In this document: positions 7,962 through 15,437 of the stretch, in pieces | Layout: each line of letters begins with the position of its first letter | How positions within the stretch are numbered: the stretch's first letter is position 1 | Assembly (NCBI RefSeq): GCF_900046455.1 | Contig: NZ_FCOT01000011.1 | Location: forward strand, 248,001 to 312,000 | DNA: 64,000 nt | From: Cellulomonas timonensis | Lineage (GTDB): Bacteria; Actinomycetota; Actinomycetes; Actinomycetales; Cellulomonadaceae | Direction: 5' to 3' | The notes under the pieces: generated by a model | The model's input: the letters and a program-made list of their open reading frames with translations, nothing else | What the model was told of the DNA's origin: nothing | Database searches by the model: none | Program-made: the position numbers and the translations under genes

Positions 7962-8451
7962 GGGGGCGGGGGACTTCTCCCTGGCGTTCCTCGGCCGGCT
8001 CTCCGAGGGCGTGTACGACTACGAGCGCGAGTACGCCCAGAACCATCGGGGCGACGTCTGGGGGCTGCGCAGCGGCGACCCGTCGACCAGGTTCGTGGTC
8101 TACGGAGCCGACGGGCAGATCTTCCGTGACCCGATGGCCGGGATCATGAGCGCGCTCGGCAAGAGCCCGGCAGCCGCGCAGAACTTCTTCTCCGGGGGCG
8201 ACCACGTCACCATCAAGGTCGACGGCGCCGACGTGGAGGTCTGGGAGCGGCTCTCCTACATGCTCGTGGGCCGCGATGGCCCGGCGACGAGCGACGCGGC
8301 GATCGGCAGCGCGGTGGAGTCCGCCACGACGCGGCTGCGCAACAAGAACGGCACGGGCCGCATCTCCGCTGAGCTCGCGGCGCAGACATTCGCCTTGGTC
8401 GGGCAGGAGACGCACAGCGGCGGAGGACTGCCCGACGGGATGCGGAGGTGA
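7962..8451 (+). pseudogene. C-terminal fragment of a DUF6571-like protein
   Basis: The frame from about 7962 (GDFSLAFLGRLSEGVYDYERE onward) to the stop at 8449-8451 looks like the end of the large DUF6571-type proteins of Actinobacteria: a run like ALGKSPAAAQNFFSGGD, then WERLSYMLVGRDGPATSDAAIGSAVESATT. These proteins are usually several hundred residues long and linked to WXG100 or polymorphic-toxin-like loci (family knowledge). The N-terminal part is gone. The open frame can be extended to 7873, but that part only reads antisense MFS sequence. The stop abuts the GTG of the next gene, a sign of former coupling. The family assignment rests on pattern memory and is moderate. Confidence 0.6.
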
Positions 8452-9543
8452 GTGGATCGTCACCGGCTACCAACGAGTCGACTCATGTTGAACGAGCCAC
8501 GCCGATTCCCCGGCTGGCTCGCGGCAACTCTCGGTGTGATCACCTTCCTTTCGATGACAGGCGGCTGGGCGGCGCCCGCGGAGGCGGCGCCAGGCGGGTG
8601 CTGGCCATACTGCGGCGACCCTGCCCCTGAGCCTGGCTCGTCCACGGGTGGATCGGCGACGGACGGGTCGGTCGCGGTGCACGTCTCGCAGACCTCGACG
8701 TCGGGCGGATCCACAACGGTGACCACATCGCGCGCGGTGTGGGTGCCCCCGGTGTGCTCCTACCGGCGCCTGGGCTCGGGCGCGGAGTACTGGGACGCGT
8801 TGTCCAAGCACGGGTGGGATGCGGGGCTGCTGCGCCAGCTCCCGCCTGCCTGGCGGTTCACGACGCTGCCCGGGGCCGAGGAGCACGCCACGGACACGGA
8901 GGGCTCCTGGTACCTGGGCGGGTGCCGCTCCGCACTGTGGGCGGGCACCCCGGAGGAGTTGGCGGCCATGGCGGCAGCCTTCGATGTGGACCATCCGCCG
9001 GTGTATGTGATGCCCGGCGATCCGGTTCCCCAGGCGGTCGTCATCCCGCCGGAGGTCTTGGCGCAGGTGGCCTATGACGCGATGGAGCTGCCGGACGGGC
9101 GGGTGGACTGGAACCCGCGCCTGGTGGGCCTCGGGGCAACGGTCGTGGGCCTGGACACCTGGGTGTGGTTGACGGACGCTCCGGCAGCGGTGCAGGTGAC
9201 CGCGGAGATCCCCGGCATGTGGGCCCGGGTGGACGCGGTGCTCGCCGGCATCGACATCGACGCGGAAGGGGCGGCGCCAGTGTCCTGCCTGGGCCCTGGC
9301 ACGCCGTGGGCAGTGGGCGCCAGCGGCGCCCACTGCGGGGTGGAGTTCCTGCGCTCGAGCGCGAACCAGCCGCGAGCCCACGGACAGTCGGTCCCCACGT
9401 CGACGATGGAGGTCAGCGCCCGGTGGACGGCCTCGTGGGTGTCCTCGGCCGACCCGGCGCCGCGCGAACTGGACGGGCAGACGGTGAGCGTCGCGACAGA
9501 GATCCCCGTCGCCGAGGTCCAGGCGATCGTCACCACGAGTTGA
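8452..9543 (+). CDS. Secreted protein of a conserved actinobacterial family, function unknown
   Basis: A 363-codon frame. A signal peptide is clear (LAATLGVITFLSMTGGWAAPAEAA) with likely cleavage after AEA. A low-complexity Ser/Thr/Gly stretch follows, then a conserved C-terminal domain with LVGLGATVVGLDTWVWL and a Cys pair in VSCLGPGTPW and GAHCGVEF. Start is uncertain: GTG at 8452 touches the preceding stop (TGAGTG), while ATG at 8485 gives a more compact signal peptide. Similar secreted proteins often sit beside large DUF6571 genes, which matches the fragment just upstream. Enzymatic activity cannot be assigned; this is likely a cell-envelope or secretion-locus protein. Confidence 0.75.
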   Translation: MDRHRLPTSRLMLNEPRRFPGWLAATLGVITFLSMTGGWAAPAEAAPGGCWPYCGDPAPEPGSSTGGSATDGSVAVHVSQTSTSGGSTTVTTSRAVWVPPVCSYRRLGSGAEYWDALSKHGWDAGLLRQLPPAWRFTTLPGAEEHATDTEGSWYLGGCRSALWAGTPEELAAMAAAFDVDHPPVYVMPGDPVPQAVVIPPEVLAQVAYDAMELPDGRVDWNPRLVGLGATVVGLDTWVWLTDAPAAVQVTAEIPGMWARVDAVLAGIDIDAEGAAPVSCLGPGTPWAVGASGAHCGVEFLRSSANQPRAHGQSVPTSTMEVSARWTASWVSSADPAPRELDGQTVSVATEIPVAEVQAIVTTS

Positions 9544-9559
9544 TCGTCGTTCGGCGAGA

Positions 9560-10204
9560 TCAGTCAGGTCGGCCGACGCCGCGATCGGGCGCGCCCATAT
9601 CTCCTGTGGTGGGAGTACCGTCGGCGAGCCCGTAGTGCAGGAACACGGTGCCCTTCGGGCTGGCGATGGGGGGTTCGAGGAGCGTGAGGTTGGTGGGAAC
9701 CGCGCCGCCGTCGAACACCTTCTTGCCGACGCCGAGCACGACGGGGTGCACCCACAGGTTGAGGCGGTCGAAGAGCTTCTCGCGGAAGAGCGTCTGCACC
9801 AGGTTCAGGCTCCCGACGACCTTCACGTGCTGGTGCCGGTCGCGGACCTCGCGCACGGCGCCGGGCAGGTCGGGCCCGAGCTGGGTGGACCCGGACCACG
9901 AGAGGTCGGGAGTGCCGCGGGAGGCGACGTACTTGGGGACGCGGTTGAAGAGCGTGGCGATCTCGTTGTCCTCGCCGCCCTCCTGGTGCGGCCAGTACGC
10001 GGCGAAGATGTCGTACGTCCGCCGGCCCAGCAGCAGGGCGTCCGTGCCCTCGTAGGCCTGGGCGATCTGCGCGCCGGCGACCTCGTCCAGCAGGGGCGCC
10101 TGCCAGCCGCCGAACCCGAATCCCGCAGGGTCCTCGTCAGGGCCGCCGGGGGCTTGCGCGACTAGGTCGAGGGTGGCGAACAACTCAATCTCGATGAGGC
10201 CCAC
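9560..10204 (-). CDS. Dihydrofolate reductase family protein (RibD C-terminal domain)
   Basis: Stand-alone RibD-C/DHFR-fold reductase, probably NADPH dependent and cytosolic. The 214-residue product begins MGLIEIELFATLDLVAQAPGG, with the fold-typical YEGTDALLLGRRTYDIFAAYWP near residue 55 and the VKVVGSLNLVQTLF nucleotide-binding segment near residue 130. It lacks the deaminase domain of riboflavin enzymes, as usual for this large family of unknown substrate. It is divergent from the methyltransferase gene, with about 110 bases between the starts. Confidence 0.88.
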   Translation of the reverse strand: MGLIEIELFATLDLVAQAPGGPDEDPAGFGFGGWQAPLLDEVAGAQIAQAYEGTDALLLGRRTYDIFAAYWPHQEGGEDNEIATLFNRVPKYVASRGTPDLSWSGSTQLGPDLPGAVREVRDRHQHVKVVGSLNLVQTLFREKLFDRLNLWVHPVVLGVGKKVFDGGAVPTNLTLLEPPIASPKGTVFLHYGLADGTPTTGDMGAPDRGVGRPD

Positions 10205-10313
10205 GGCTTGCTCCCGATGTCGTCGGTGACGTCTGCCCTGTGGTGCGACTCGCTGTTCTGACTATGCCGCACGGCGCATCGGGCGTCCATCGACACCGCC
10301 CTGACCTGGAAGA

Positions 10314-11048
10314 ATGCGCGCTATGGCTGATGAGTGCTTCGGGGAGCCTCGGCTGGCGGCGATCTACGACCCGCTCGATCCCGACCGTGGCGACCTCGAC
10401 GCCTACCTCCAGATGGTGGAGGAGTTCGGGGCGCGGACCGTGCTGGACGTCGGCTGCGGCACCGGCGTGTTCGCGCGGCGGCTCGCAGATCGCGGGATCG
10501 AGGTGGTGGGCGTCGATCCGGCCCGCGCGTCCCTGGATGTCGCCCGGGCCAAGCCGGGGAGCGAGCGGGTGCAGTGGATCTGCGGCGACGCCACGAGCCT
10601 CCCGCCGATGCAGGTCGACCTGGTGACGATGACGGCGAACGTCGCCCAGGCGATCGCCGACCCCGTGGCGTGGCAACAGACGCTGAAGGGCGCCTACGAC
10701 GCGCTGTGCCCGGGCGGGCGCCTGGTCTTCGAGACTCGCGTGCCTGCCCGCCGTGTGTGGGAGGGGTGGACCCCGGAGTCCTCCCGCGAGGTCATCGAGA
10801 TCCCGGGAGTTGGGGCCGTGGAGACCTGGGTGGAGGTCGTCGAGGTCGCGGAGCCACTGGTGACGTTCCGCGAGACCTTCGTCTTCGCCTCGGACGGCCA
10901 GGCGCTGACGTCGGAATCGACCCTGCGCTTCCGCGAGCGGGATGAGGTCGAGGCTGACCTAGCAGCGCATGGCTTCGCGGTCGAGGACGTGCGCGATGCG
11001 CCGGACCGCCCAGGCGCGGAGTTCGTCTTCGTGGCGCGGCGTCCCTGA
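10314..11048 (+). CDS. Class I SAM-dependent methyltransferase
   Basis: Transfers a methyl group from S-adenosylmethionine to an unknown small molecule. The 244-residue protein has motif I TVLDVGCGTGVFARRLA (about residues 42-58), the acidic ribose-binding residue in VVGVDPARASLDVA, and DATSLPP for motif II. The C-terminal half is the beta-rich cap common in small-molecule methyltransferases. ATG at 10314 follows GGAAG; ATG at 10323 is also possible. The gene is followed by a promoter region for the next hydrolase gene. Confidence 0.88.
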   Translation: MRAMADECFGEPRLAAIYDPLDPDRGDLDAYLQMVEEFGARTVLDVGCGTGVFARRLADRGIEVVGVDPARASLDVARAKPGSERVQWICGDATSLPPMQVDLVTMTANVAQAIADPVAWQQTLKGAYDALCPGGRLVFETRVPARRVWEGWTPESSREVIEIPGVGAVETWVEVVEVAEPLVTFRETFVFASDGQALTSESTLRFRERDEVEADLAAHGFAVEDVRDAPDRPGAEFVFVARRP

Positions 11049-11078
11049 TCTCTGCCATCGAGCCTCCGCGAAAACCCG

Positions 11079-11108
11079 TTGGCTGGCCACGATGACCGGA
11101 CCTAGCCT
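11079..11108 (+). promoter_or_regulatory. Putative sigma-70 type promoter for the leader-peptide/hydrolase unit
   Basis: A TTGGCT hexamer at 11079-11084 and TAGCCT at 11103-11108 are 18 bases apart. Transcription would start near 11115 and include the small frame at 11146 and two hairpins before the hydrolase gene. Confidence 0.4.
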
Positions 11109-11145
11109 GAGGGGAGCCGTGCGAGAGGACGAGGAGGTGGTACCC

Positions 11146-11199
11146 GTGAACGCAATGTCGACATGGGTGCTCCTCTCCGGGGTCGCGGTCGGACGATAG
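11146..11199 (+). CDS. Putative 17-residue leader peptide
   Basis: A short frame (MNAMSTWVLLSGVAVGR) starts with GTG six bases after a very strong GAGGAGGTGG site, better than that of the gene downstream. Its stop codon lies in the loop of a hairpin (7-bp arms 11190-11196 and 11201-11207). A second hairpin (7-bp arms 11207-11213 and 11225-11231) follows, ending about ten bases before the hydrolase start. The arrangement resembles translation-coupled attenuation. It could also be chance. Confidence 0.4.
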   Translation: MNAMSTWVLLSGVAVGR

Positions 11200-11238
11200 G
11201 TCGTCCGGGAGTGCCGTTCCAGAACACTCCCGAAAGGC

Positions 11239-11970
11239 ATGACCATGCGATTCACTGCTGAACGGCGCGTCGACGACGGCGTCCTCGAACGCGAGTTCCT
11301 CCTCGGCGAGATCCCCGGCTACCTGTGGACGGCTGGATCCGCGCCTGCCCCGCTGCTCCTGATCGGCCATCCCGGCGGGCTGCGCCTGATGCACCCCCGG
11401 CTGTCAGGCCGGGCGCGGTACTACGCGGCGGAGTACGGCTTCGCCGCCGCTGCCATCGAGCTCCCCGGGGGCGGTGACCGGCCACCTCTGCGGGCCATCG
11501 AGCAGGCTCGTGCCGACTTGCGCCGGGCGTTGGAGGCCGGCGAGCCGGTCGAGGAGGTCGTCGACGCGCTCGTCCTCCCGCTGGTCGAGAAGGCGGCGCC
11601 GGAATGGCAGGCCACCCTCGACGCCCTCCTCGCGCTGCCTGAGGTCGGTGGCCCGGTCGGGTTCGAGGGGGGAGTGATCTCCATCGGCATCCGGCTGGCG
11701 GTGGTGGAGCCGCGCATCTCGGCGGCGGTGCTCTTCGCCGGGAGCTTCGTGCCAGGCACGATGCTGGAGGAGGCCCGGAAGGTCGCGATTCCGCTGCAGG
11801 TCCTGCTGCAGTGGGACGACGAGGCGAACGACCGGCAACTGGCCCTGGACCTGTTCGACAGATTCGGCTCCCAGGAGAAGACGCTGCATGCCAATCTGGG
11901 CGGCCACTCCGGCGTCCCACGGTACGAGCTCGAGGCCGCGGGGCGGTTCTTCGCCCGGCACCTGACCTGA
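11239..11970 (+). CDS. Alpha/beta hydrolase (dienelactone-hydrolase-like)
   Basis: Cytosolic alpha/beta-hydrolase fold enzyme, substrate unknown. The 243-residue protein has an oxyanion region (LLIGHPGGLR), a nucleophile elbow VISIG in GGVISIGIRLA, the acid in QWDDEAND, and the histidine in GGHSGVP. The elbow deviates from GxSxG because its first Gly is Val. ATG codons at 11239 and 11245 are both possible; AAAGG spacing favours 11245. The gene is preceded by a putative leader peptide and two hairpins, so its expression may be attenuated. It is followed by a long palindrome (11996-12039). Confidence 0.82.
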   Translation: MTMRFTAERRVDDGVLEREFLLGEIPGYLWTAGSAPAPLLLIGHPGGLRLMHPRLSGRARYYAAEYGFAAAAIELPGGGDRPPLRAIEQARADLRRALEAGEPVEEVVDALVLPLVEKAAPEWQATLDALLALPEVGGPVGFEGGVISIGIRLAVVEPRISAAVLFAGSFVPGTMLEEARKVAIPLQVLLQWDDEANDRQLALDLFDRFGSQEKTLHANLGGHSGVPRYELEAAGRFFARHLT

Positions 11971-11995
11971 GCACAGGGCCACCGGGTCAGCACAC

Positions 11996-12039
11996 TCCGG
12001 TTCTGCGGTATCCAGGACTCCGAATACCGCAGAACCGGA
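11996..12039. terminator. Palindromic hairpin between convergent genes
   Basis: Perfect 16-bp arms at 11996-12011 and 12024-12039 around a 12-base loop. The site lies 26 bases after the hydrolase stop and about 85 bases before the stop of the convergent membrane-protein gene. It is best read as a bidirectional terminator without a U-tract. Confidence 0.7.
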
Positions 12040-12124
12040 TCGCCGCCGCGTGCGTCGGACGTCGCCTGCTCTGTCGTGTTCGCGACCGGTGACCGGGCAG
12101 CCCTCGCCAATGTCGGCCTGAGCC

Positions 12125-13120
12125 CTAGGGGATCTCGATACCGGACTGCGCCAGGTAGCTCCGAGACGCCGCCACAGCCCTCTCGACCGTCGCCCGGTAG
12201 GCGGCGACGTATGCGGGCGCGGAGTCCAGGTACTCCTGCTGGTTCACGGCGTCGATGTCGGCAAGCCGCTGCCGAAGCCCTGTGGACTCCTTGCAGTCGA
12301 TGTCGACCATCCCGATCCTGAGCTGCTCCTGGGAGCTCATCCTCAGCACGCCGGCTGGCAGCAAGGAACCGGCTTCGTCTGGGCCCGCGACCCCCGCGGC
12401 GTCGAGACAGGCCGTCCACTCGTCGACGACGGCCTGTCCTTGCGACGTGTAGGTGGCTGCGGTCACGCCCTTCGCGGGTGCGACGGCGTCGAACGATGTG
12501 GGCTCGAAGATGAACCCCATCGGGCGGACCTGGTCCATGCACGTCTGCATCGCCGTCTCCGCCTGGGGCGACGAGGTCTTGATGCTGCTGCCCTCGAAGC
12601 GGTCGTCGACGGCAGTGTCGTACCCAGACCGTCGGAGGTCGTCCCGGTTCCAGATGCCGTAGTCGAGGGACGTGTCGCGCGGCGGGGTCCGGGTCGGCGC
12701 GAACACGAAGTCGGACGCGTAGCCGAGGTCGGCCATGCACTGGGATCGGGCCAGGTCCCAGGCGCTTCCCATGATGTCCAGCTCGCGCGAGGTGACGTGG
12801 AACGTCGTGAAAGGCGTGGTGATCGCGCCGGTGACCGGGTCGATCTGTGCACGCGCTGGGCTTGGCGGCGCCGTGGCGGGGGGCGCGGAAGGCGTCGAGG
12901 TCGTCGCGGGCAGCGCGGCGTCATGTGGGCTGGGCGCAGCGGAGATCGCAGCCGACATCAGCCCGGCGACGAGGGCGACGGACGCCGCGCCGATTCCGGC
13001 TCCCCGCGCGGCCCGTCGGCGACGGCCGATGGCCAGGACTCGGTCCCGATCCACAGAGATCGGTGGCGGGTCCGCCTCGAGCGAGCGCAGGTGCGCGGCG
13101 AAGGTGTCGTCGCGGCTCAT
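12125..13120 (-). CDS. Membrane-anchored extracytoplasmic protein, partner of an ECF sigma factor
   Basis: 331 residues: a short cytoplasmic part (residues 1-40), one hydrophobic segment (AAGIGAASVALVAGLMSAAI region), a Pro/Ser/Thr linker, then an extracytoplasmic domain with conserved-looking cysteines (ARSQCMADLGY, AMQTCMDQV, EWTACLDAAG, DIDCKES). Its ATG overlaps the sigma-factor stop (ATGA, 13117-13120), so the two genes are translationally coupled. This position is typical of anti-sigma factors or co-regulated surface proteins, but no zinc-binding anti-sigma motif is seen. The Cys-containing domain resembles periplasmic domains of unknown role in Actinobacteria. Confidence 0.8.
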   Translation of the reverse strand: MSRDDTFAAHLRSLEADPPPISVDRDRVLAIGRRRRAARGAGIGAASVALVAGLMSAAISAAPSPHDAALPATTSTPSAPPATAPPSPARAQIDPVTGAITTPFTTFHVTSRELDIMGSAWDLARSQCMADLGYASDFVFAPTRTPPRDTSLDYGIWNRDDLRRSGYDTAVDDRFEGSSIKTSSPQAETAMQTCMDQVRPMGFIFEPTSFDAVAPAKGVTAATYTSQGQAVVDEWTACLDAAGVAGPDEAGSLLPAGVLRMSSQEQLRIGMVDIDCKESTGLRQRLADIDAVNQQEYLDSAPAYVAAYRATVERAVAASRSYLAQSGIEIP

Positions 13121-13698
13121 CGGGTCTCCTCCGTGGTGAGGGCGTGGGAAGCGGCGAGGATCGTCCGGAGCTGGACGAGCCCTCGCGATGCGGTGGACTT
13201 CACGGTCCCGACCGAGATGCCCAGGTCGTCGGCGACCTCGCGCTCCGAGAGGTCCACGAGGTAGCGCAGGACGATGACCCGGCGGCGGCGCGGGCTGAGC
13301 TGCAGCAGCGCCCGCACCAGGACATCCCGGTCGGCTTGTGCGTGCGTGCCCGCACCCATCGCTGTCTCGGGCATGCCGTCCGGTGCCGTGAGCAGCTCGC
13401 GCCGGTGCTTGCGCCAGGTGTCGATGCGCAGGTTGGTCAGGGTCTTGCGGGCGTATGCGAGCGGATCGCCGGCTCGCGCGCGAGGCCACGCCACGTAGGT
13501 GCGGACAAGGGCCTGCTGGACCAATTCCTCGGCGCGATGCACATCGCCGCACAGCAGCCACGCCATCCGCCCGAGCAGCGGCTCCGCCTCGAGCATGAAC
13601 GCCGAGAACTCCGTCGCGCGGTCGTCCCCCTCACGGGCGACGGCCAGGTCGATCACCTCGTCCGGCCCTACCAGTGGCCCGCTGATCGACGTCGTCAT
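13117..13698 (-). CDS. ECF RNA polymerase sigma factor, SigE family
   Basis: Directs RNA polymerase to a small regulon, usually in response to envelope stress. 193 residues: region 2 (FMLEAEPLLGRMAWLLCGDVHRAEELVQQALVRTYVAW, about residues 25-65) and region 4 with the helix-turn-helix (LSEREVADDLGISVGTVKSTASRGL, about 150-175). ATG at 13698 is preferred because the upstream extension has no sigma-factor character. The gene is coupled to the membrane protein at 12125-13120, which may control it or be its target. Confidence 0.9.
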   Translation of the reverse strand: MTTSISGPLVGPDEVIDLAVAREGDDRATEFSAFMLEAEPLLGRMAWLLCGDVHRAEELVQQALVRTYVAWPRARAGDPLAYARKTLTNLRIDTWRKHRRELLTAPDGMPETAMGAGTHAQADRDVLVRALLQLSPRRRRVIVLRYLVDLSEREVADDLGISVGTVKSTASRGLVQLRTILAASHALTTEETR

Positions 13699-13914
13699 GC
13701 GCAGAACACGGTGCCGGCAGTCGTTTGGTTGCTCGGTCTGCCGAATCGGGCGCCCCGGGCTGCGCCGCTGCTGGGTCGCCGGTGAGGGCGGGACGGGGAG
13801 CACTCCTGCTCGGACACGACGCGGAGCGTAGCCAAGAGGGGCTGCGCTATCTCGGTGCCTGCCGACCAGAAGCCGAAGTCCTCGCCTGGCGGGACGAGCC
13901 TAGGCTGACGAGGA

Positions 13915-14517
13915 CTACGGACGAGCGTGCCGCATGTGGTCGGCGAGCGCGGGGTTGCTGGCCTCGAGGTGGCCGATCACGTTCTGCGCGACGTCGTCGG
14001 GCTTGTTCTGGCTGAGCTTGGCCCGGGCGTCGAAGCGGTCGACGCGCAGCCGGAGCCCGACCGTGCCCTGCGCCGCACGGCGGGCGCCGGCCTCGTCCTC
14101 GCTGAGGCTGCGGCCACCGGGGCGGTGGTGCTCGAAGTGGTCGGTGAGGCGGGCGAGCATCGCGTAGTTCTCCTCGTCCGAGAGGATCTCGGGGGCGCCG
14201 TAGAGGTGTGCGGTGACGTGGTTCCACGCGGGCACGAGGTCGCCGGGGGCGTACCAGCTCGACGAGATGTAGTCGTGGGGGCCTTGGATGATGACGAGCA
14301 CCTCATGCCGTCCGAGCTCGTGCTGGACCTCGTCGGGCCGTCCGAAGTGGCTGATGATCGTGATGCCTGTCGTGTCGGCCTCGTCGAGCAGCACCGGGTA
14401 GTGCGAGGCGACTAGCCCATCCGATGTCGCGGAGACGAATGTCGCCCAGGGGTGCTGCCGGATGAGGTCCTTGACCTGGTCAGGGTCGGTCATGACGTAG
14501 CGCGGGGTGTGGCGCAT
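13915..14517 (-). CDS. FMN-binding negative transcriptional regulator, PaiB family
   Basis: 200 residues with the flavin split-barrel PaiB signature: LIRQHPWATFVSATSDGLVASHYPVLL near the N terminus, IISHFGRPDEVQ, and SSSWYAPGDLVPAWNHVTAHLYG in the middle. PaiB proteins were named for effects on protease genes in Bacillus, but most have no known target. The start codon overlaps the stop of the EamA gene by one base (TGATG at 14515-14519), giving a two-gene operon. The C-terminal AKLSQNKPDDVAQNVIGHLE matches the family. Confidence 0.9.
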   Translation of the reverse strand: MRHTPRYVMTDPDQVKDLIRQHPWATFVSATSDGLVASHYPVLLDEADTTGITIISHFGRPDEVQHELGRHEVLVIIQGPHDYISSSWYAPGDLVPAWNHVTAHLYGAPEILSDEENYAMLARLTDHFEHHRPGGRSLSEDEAGARRAAQGTVGLRLRVDRFDARAKLSQNKPDDVAQNVIGHLEASNPALADHMRHARP

Positions 14518-15401
14518 CAGCGGGCTCCGGTGCGGTCGAGGCGGGTGCGGACGGCGAGCCCGGCGCACAGGATGACGGCGACTCCTCCGGCGATCGTGGC
14601 CCAGGTGAGGTGCTCGTGCAGCAGGAGCGCGGCCCACAGGATGCTCAGCACCGGCTGGACGAGCTGCACCTGGCTGACCTGGGCCATCGGGCCGATCGCG
14701 AGGCCGCGGTACCACGCGAAGAACCCGAGGAACATGCTCACCACCCCCAGGTAGGCGAAGGCCGCCCATTGCGTCGCCGTCGCGGTGGGCGTCTGGTCGA
14801 TCACCGAGGTGAACATGAGCGCGACCATCAGGGGCGAGGCGAGGACGAGCGCCCAGGACACGGTCTGCCAGGACCCGAGCTCGCGGGCGAGCAGGCCGCC
14901 CTCCGCGTAGCCGATCGCGGCCGCCACGACGGCGCCGAAGAGCAGCAGGTCGGACCAGGCCAGCGTGGCCGCGCCGCCCTCCATCCCCGCGAAGCCCAGC
15001 GCGGCGACGGCGCCGATGGCGGCGAAGACCCAGAACGACGTGGTGGGCCGTTCCTTGGTGCGCAGGACCACCATCACCGCTGTCGCCGCTGGCAGCAGCG
15101 CGATGACGACGGCGCCGTGGCTGGCCGGGGCGGTCTGGAGCGCGTAGGAGGTCAGCAGCGGGAAGCCGATGACGACCCCGCCGGCGACCACGGCCAACCG
15201 GGCCCACTGTGCCGGGTGCGGAAGGCTCTGCCGGGTGAGCGCCAGGGCGGTGACCGCGAGGATCGCGGCGACCACCGCGCGCGCCGATCCGATGAACAGG
15301 GGTGACAGGCTCTCGACGGCGACCTTCGTGAACGGCACCGTGAACGAGAAGGCCGCGACGCCGAGCAGGCCCCACCACAGGCCCGACGTGTCGGAAAGCA
15401 C
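14517..15401 (-). CDS. EamA/DMT family transporter
   Basis: Drug/metabolite-transporter superfamily exporter in the inner membrane. About 294 residues with ten hydrophobic segments arranged as two EamA repeats. The first begins GLWWGLLGVAAFSFTVPFTKVAVESL. The GTG at 15401 is the last in-frame start before the intergenic region and gives the usual family length; its ribosome site is weak. It is divergent from a MocR regulator 36 bases away. That regulator probably controls this gene through the palindrome at 15417-15428. DMT/MocR pairs often concern amino acids or vitamin B6-like compounds (family knowledge); the substrate here is unknown. Confidence 0.88.
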   Translation of the reverse strand: MLSDTSGLWWGLLGVAAFSFTVPFTKVAVESLSPLFIGSARAVVAAILAVTALALTRQSLPHPAQWARLAVVAGGVVIGFPLLTSYALQTAPASHGAVVIALLPAATAVMVVLRTKERPTTSFWVFAAIGAVAALGFAGMEGGAATLAWSDLLLFGAVVAAAIGYAEGGLLARELGSWQTVSWALVLASPLMVALMFTSVIDQTPTATATQWAAFAYLGVVSMFLGFFAWYRGLAIGPMAQVSQVQLVQPVLSILWAALLLHEHLTWATIAGGVAVILCAGLAVRTRLDRTGAR

Positions 15402-15416
15402 CTGAGGCGAATCGAC

Positions 15417-15428
15417 AGTAGCGCTACT
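15417..15428. promoter_or_regulatory. Palindromic operator between EamA and MocR genes
   Basis: AGTAGCGCTACT is a perfect 12-bp palindrome, 9 bases before the regulator ATG and 15 bases before the transporter GTG. It is centred in a 36-base divergent gap, as expected for the operator of the adjacent MocR protein. Confidence 0.65.
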
Positions 15429-15437
15429 CTCTAACTC

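Noticed and set aside
12839-13264. Plus-strand frame across the sigma-factor region
   Set aside because: Low-complexity Arg/Gly-rich translation; the minus strand encodes a clear sigma factor and its partner.
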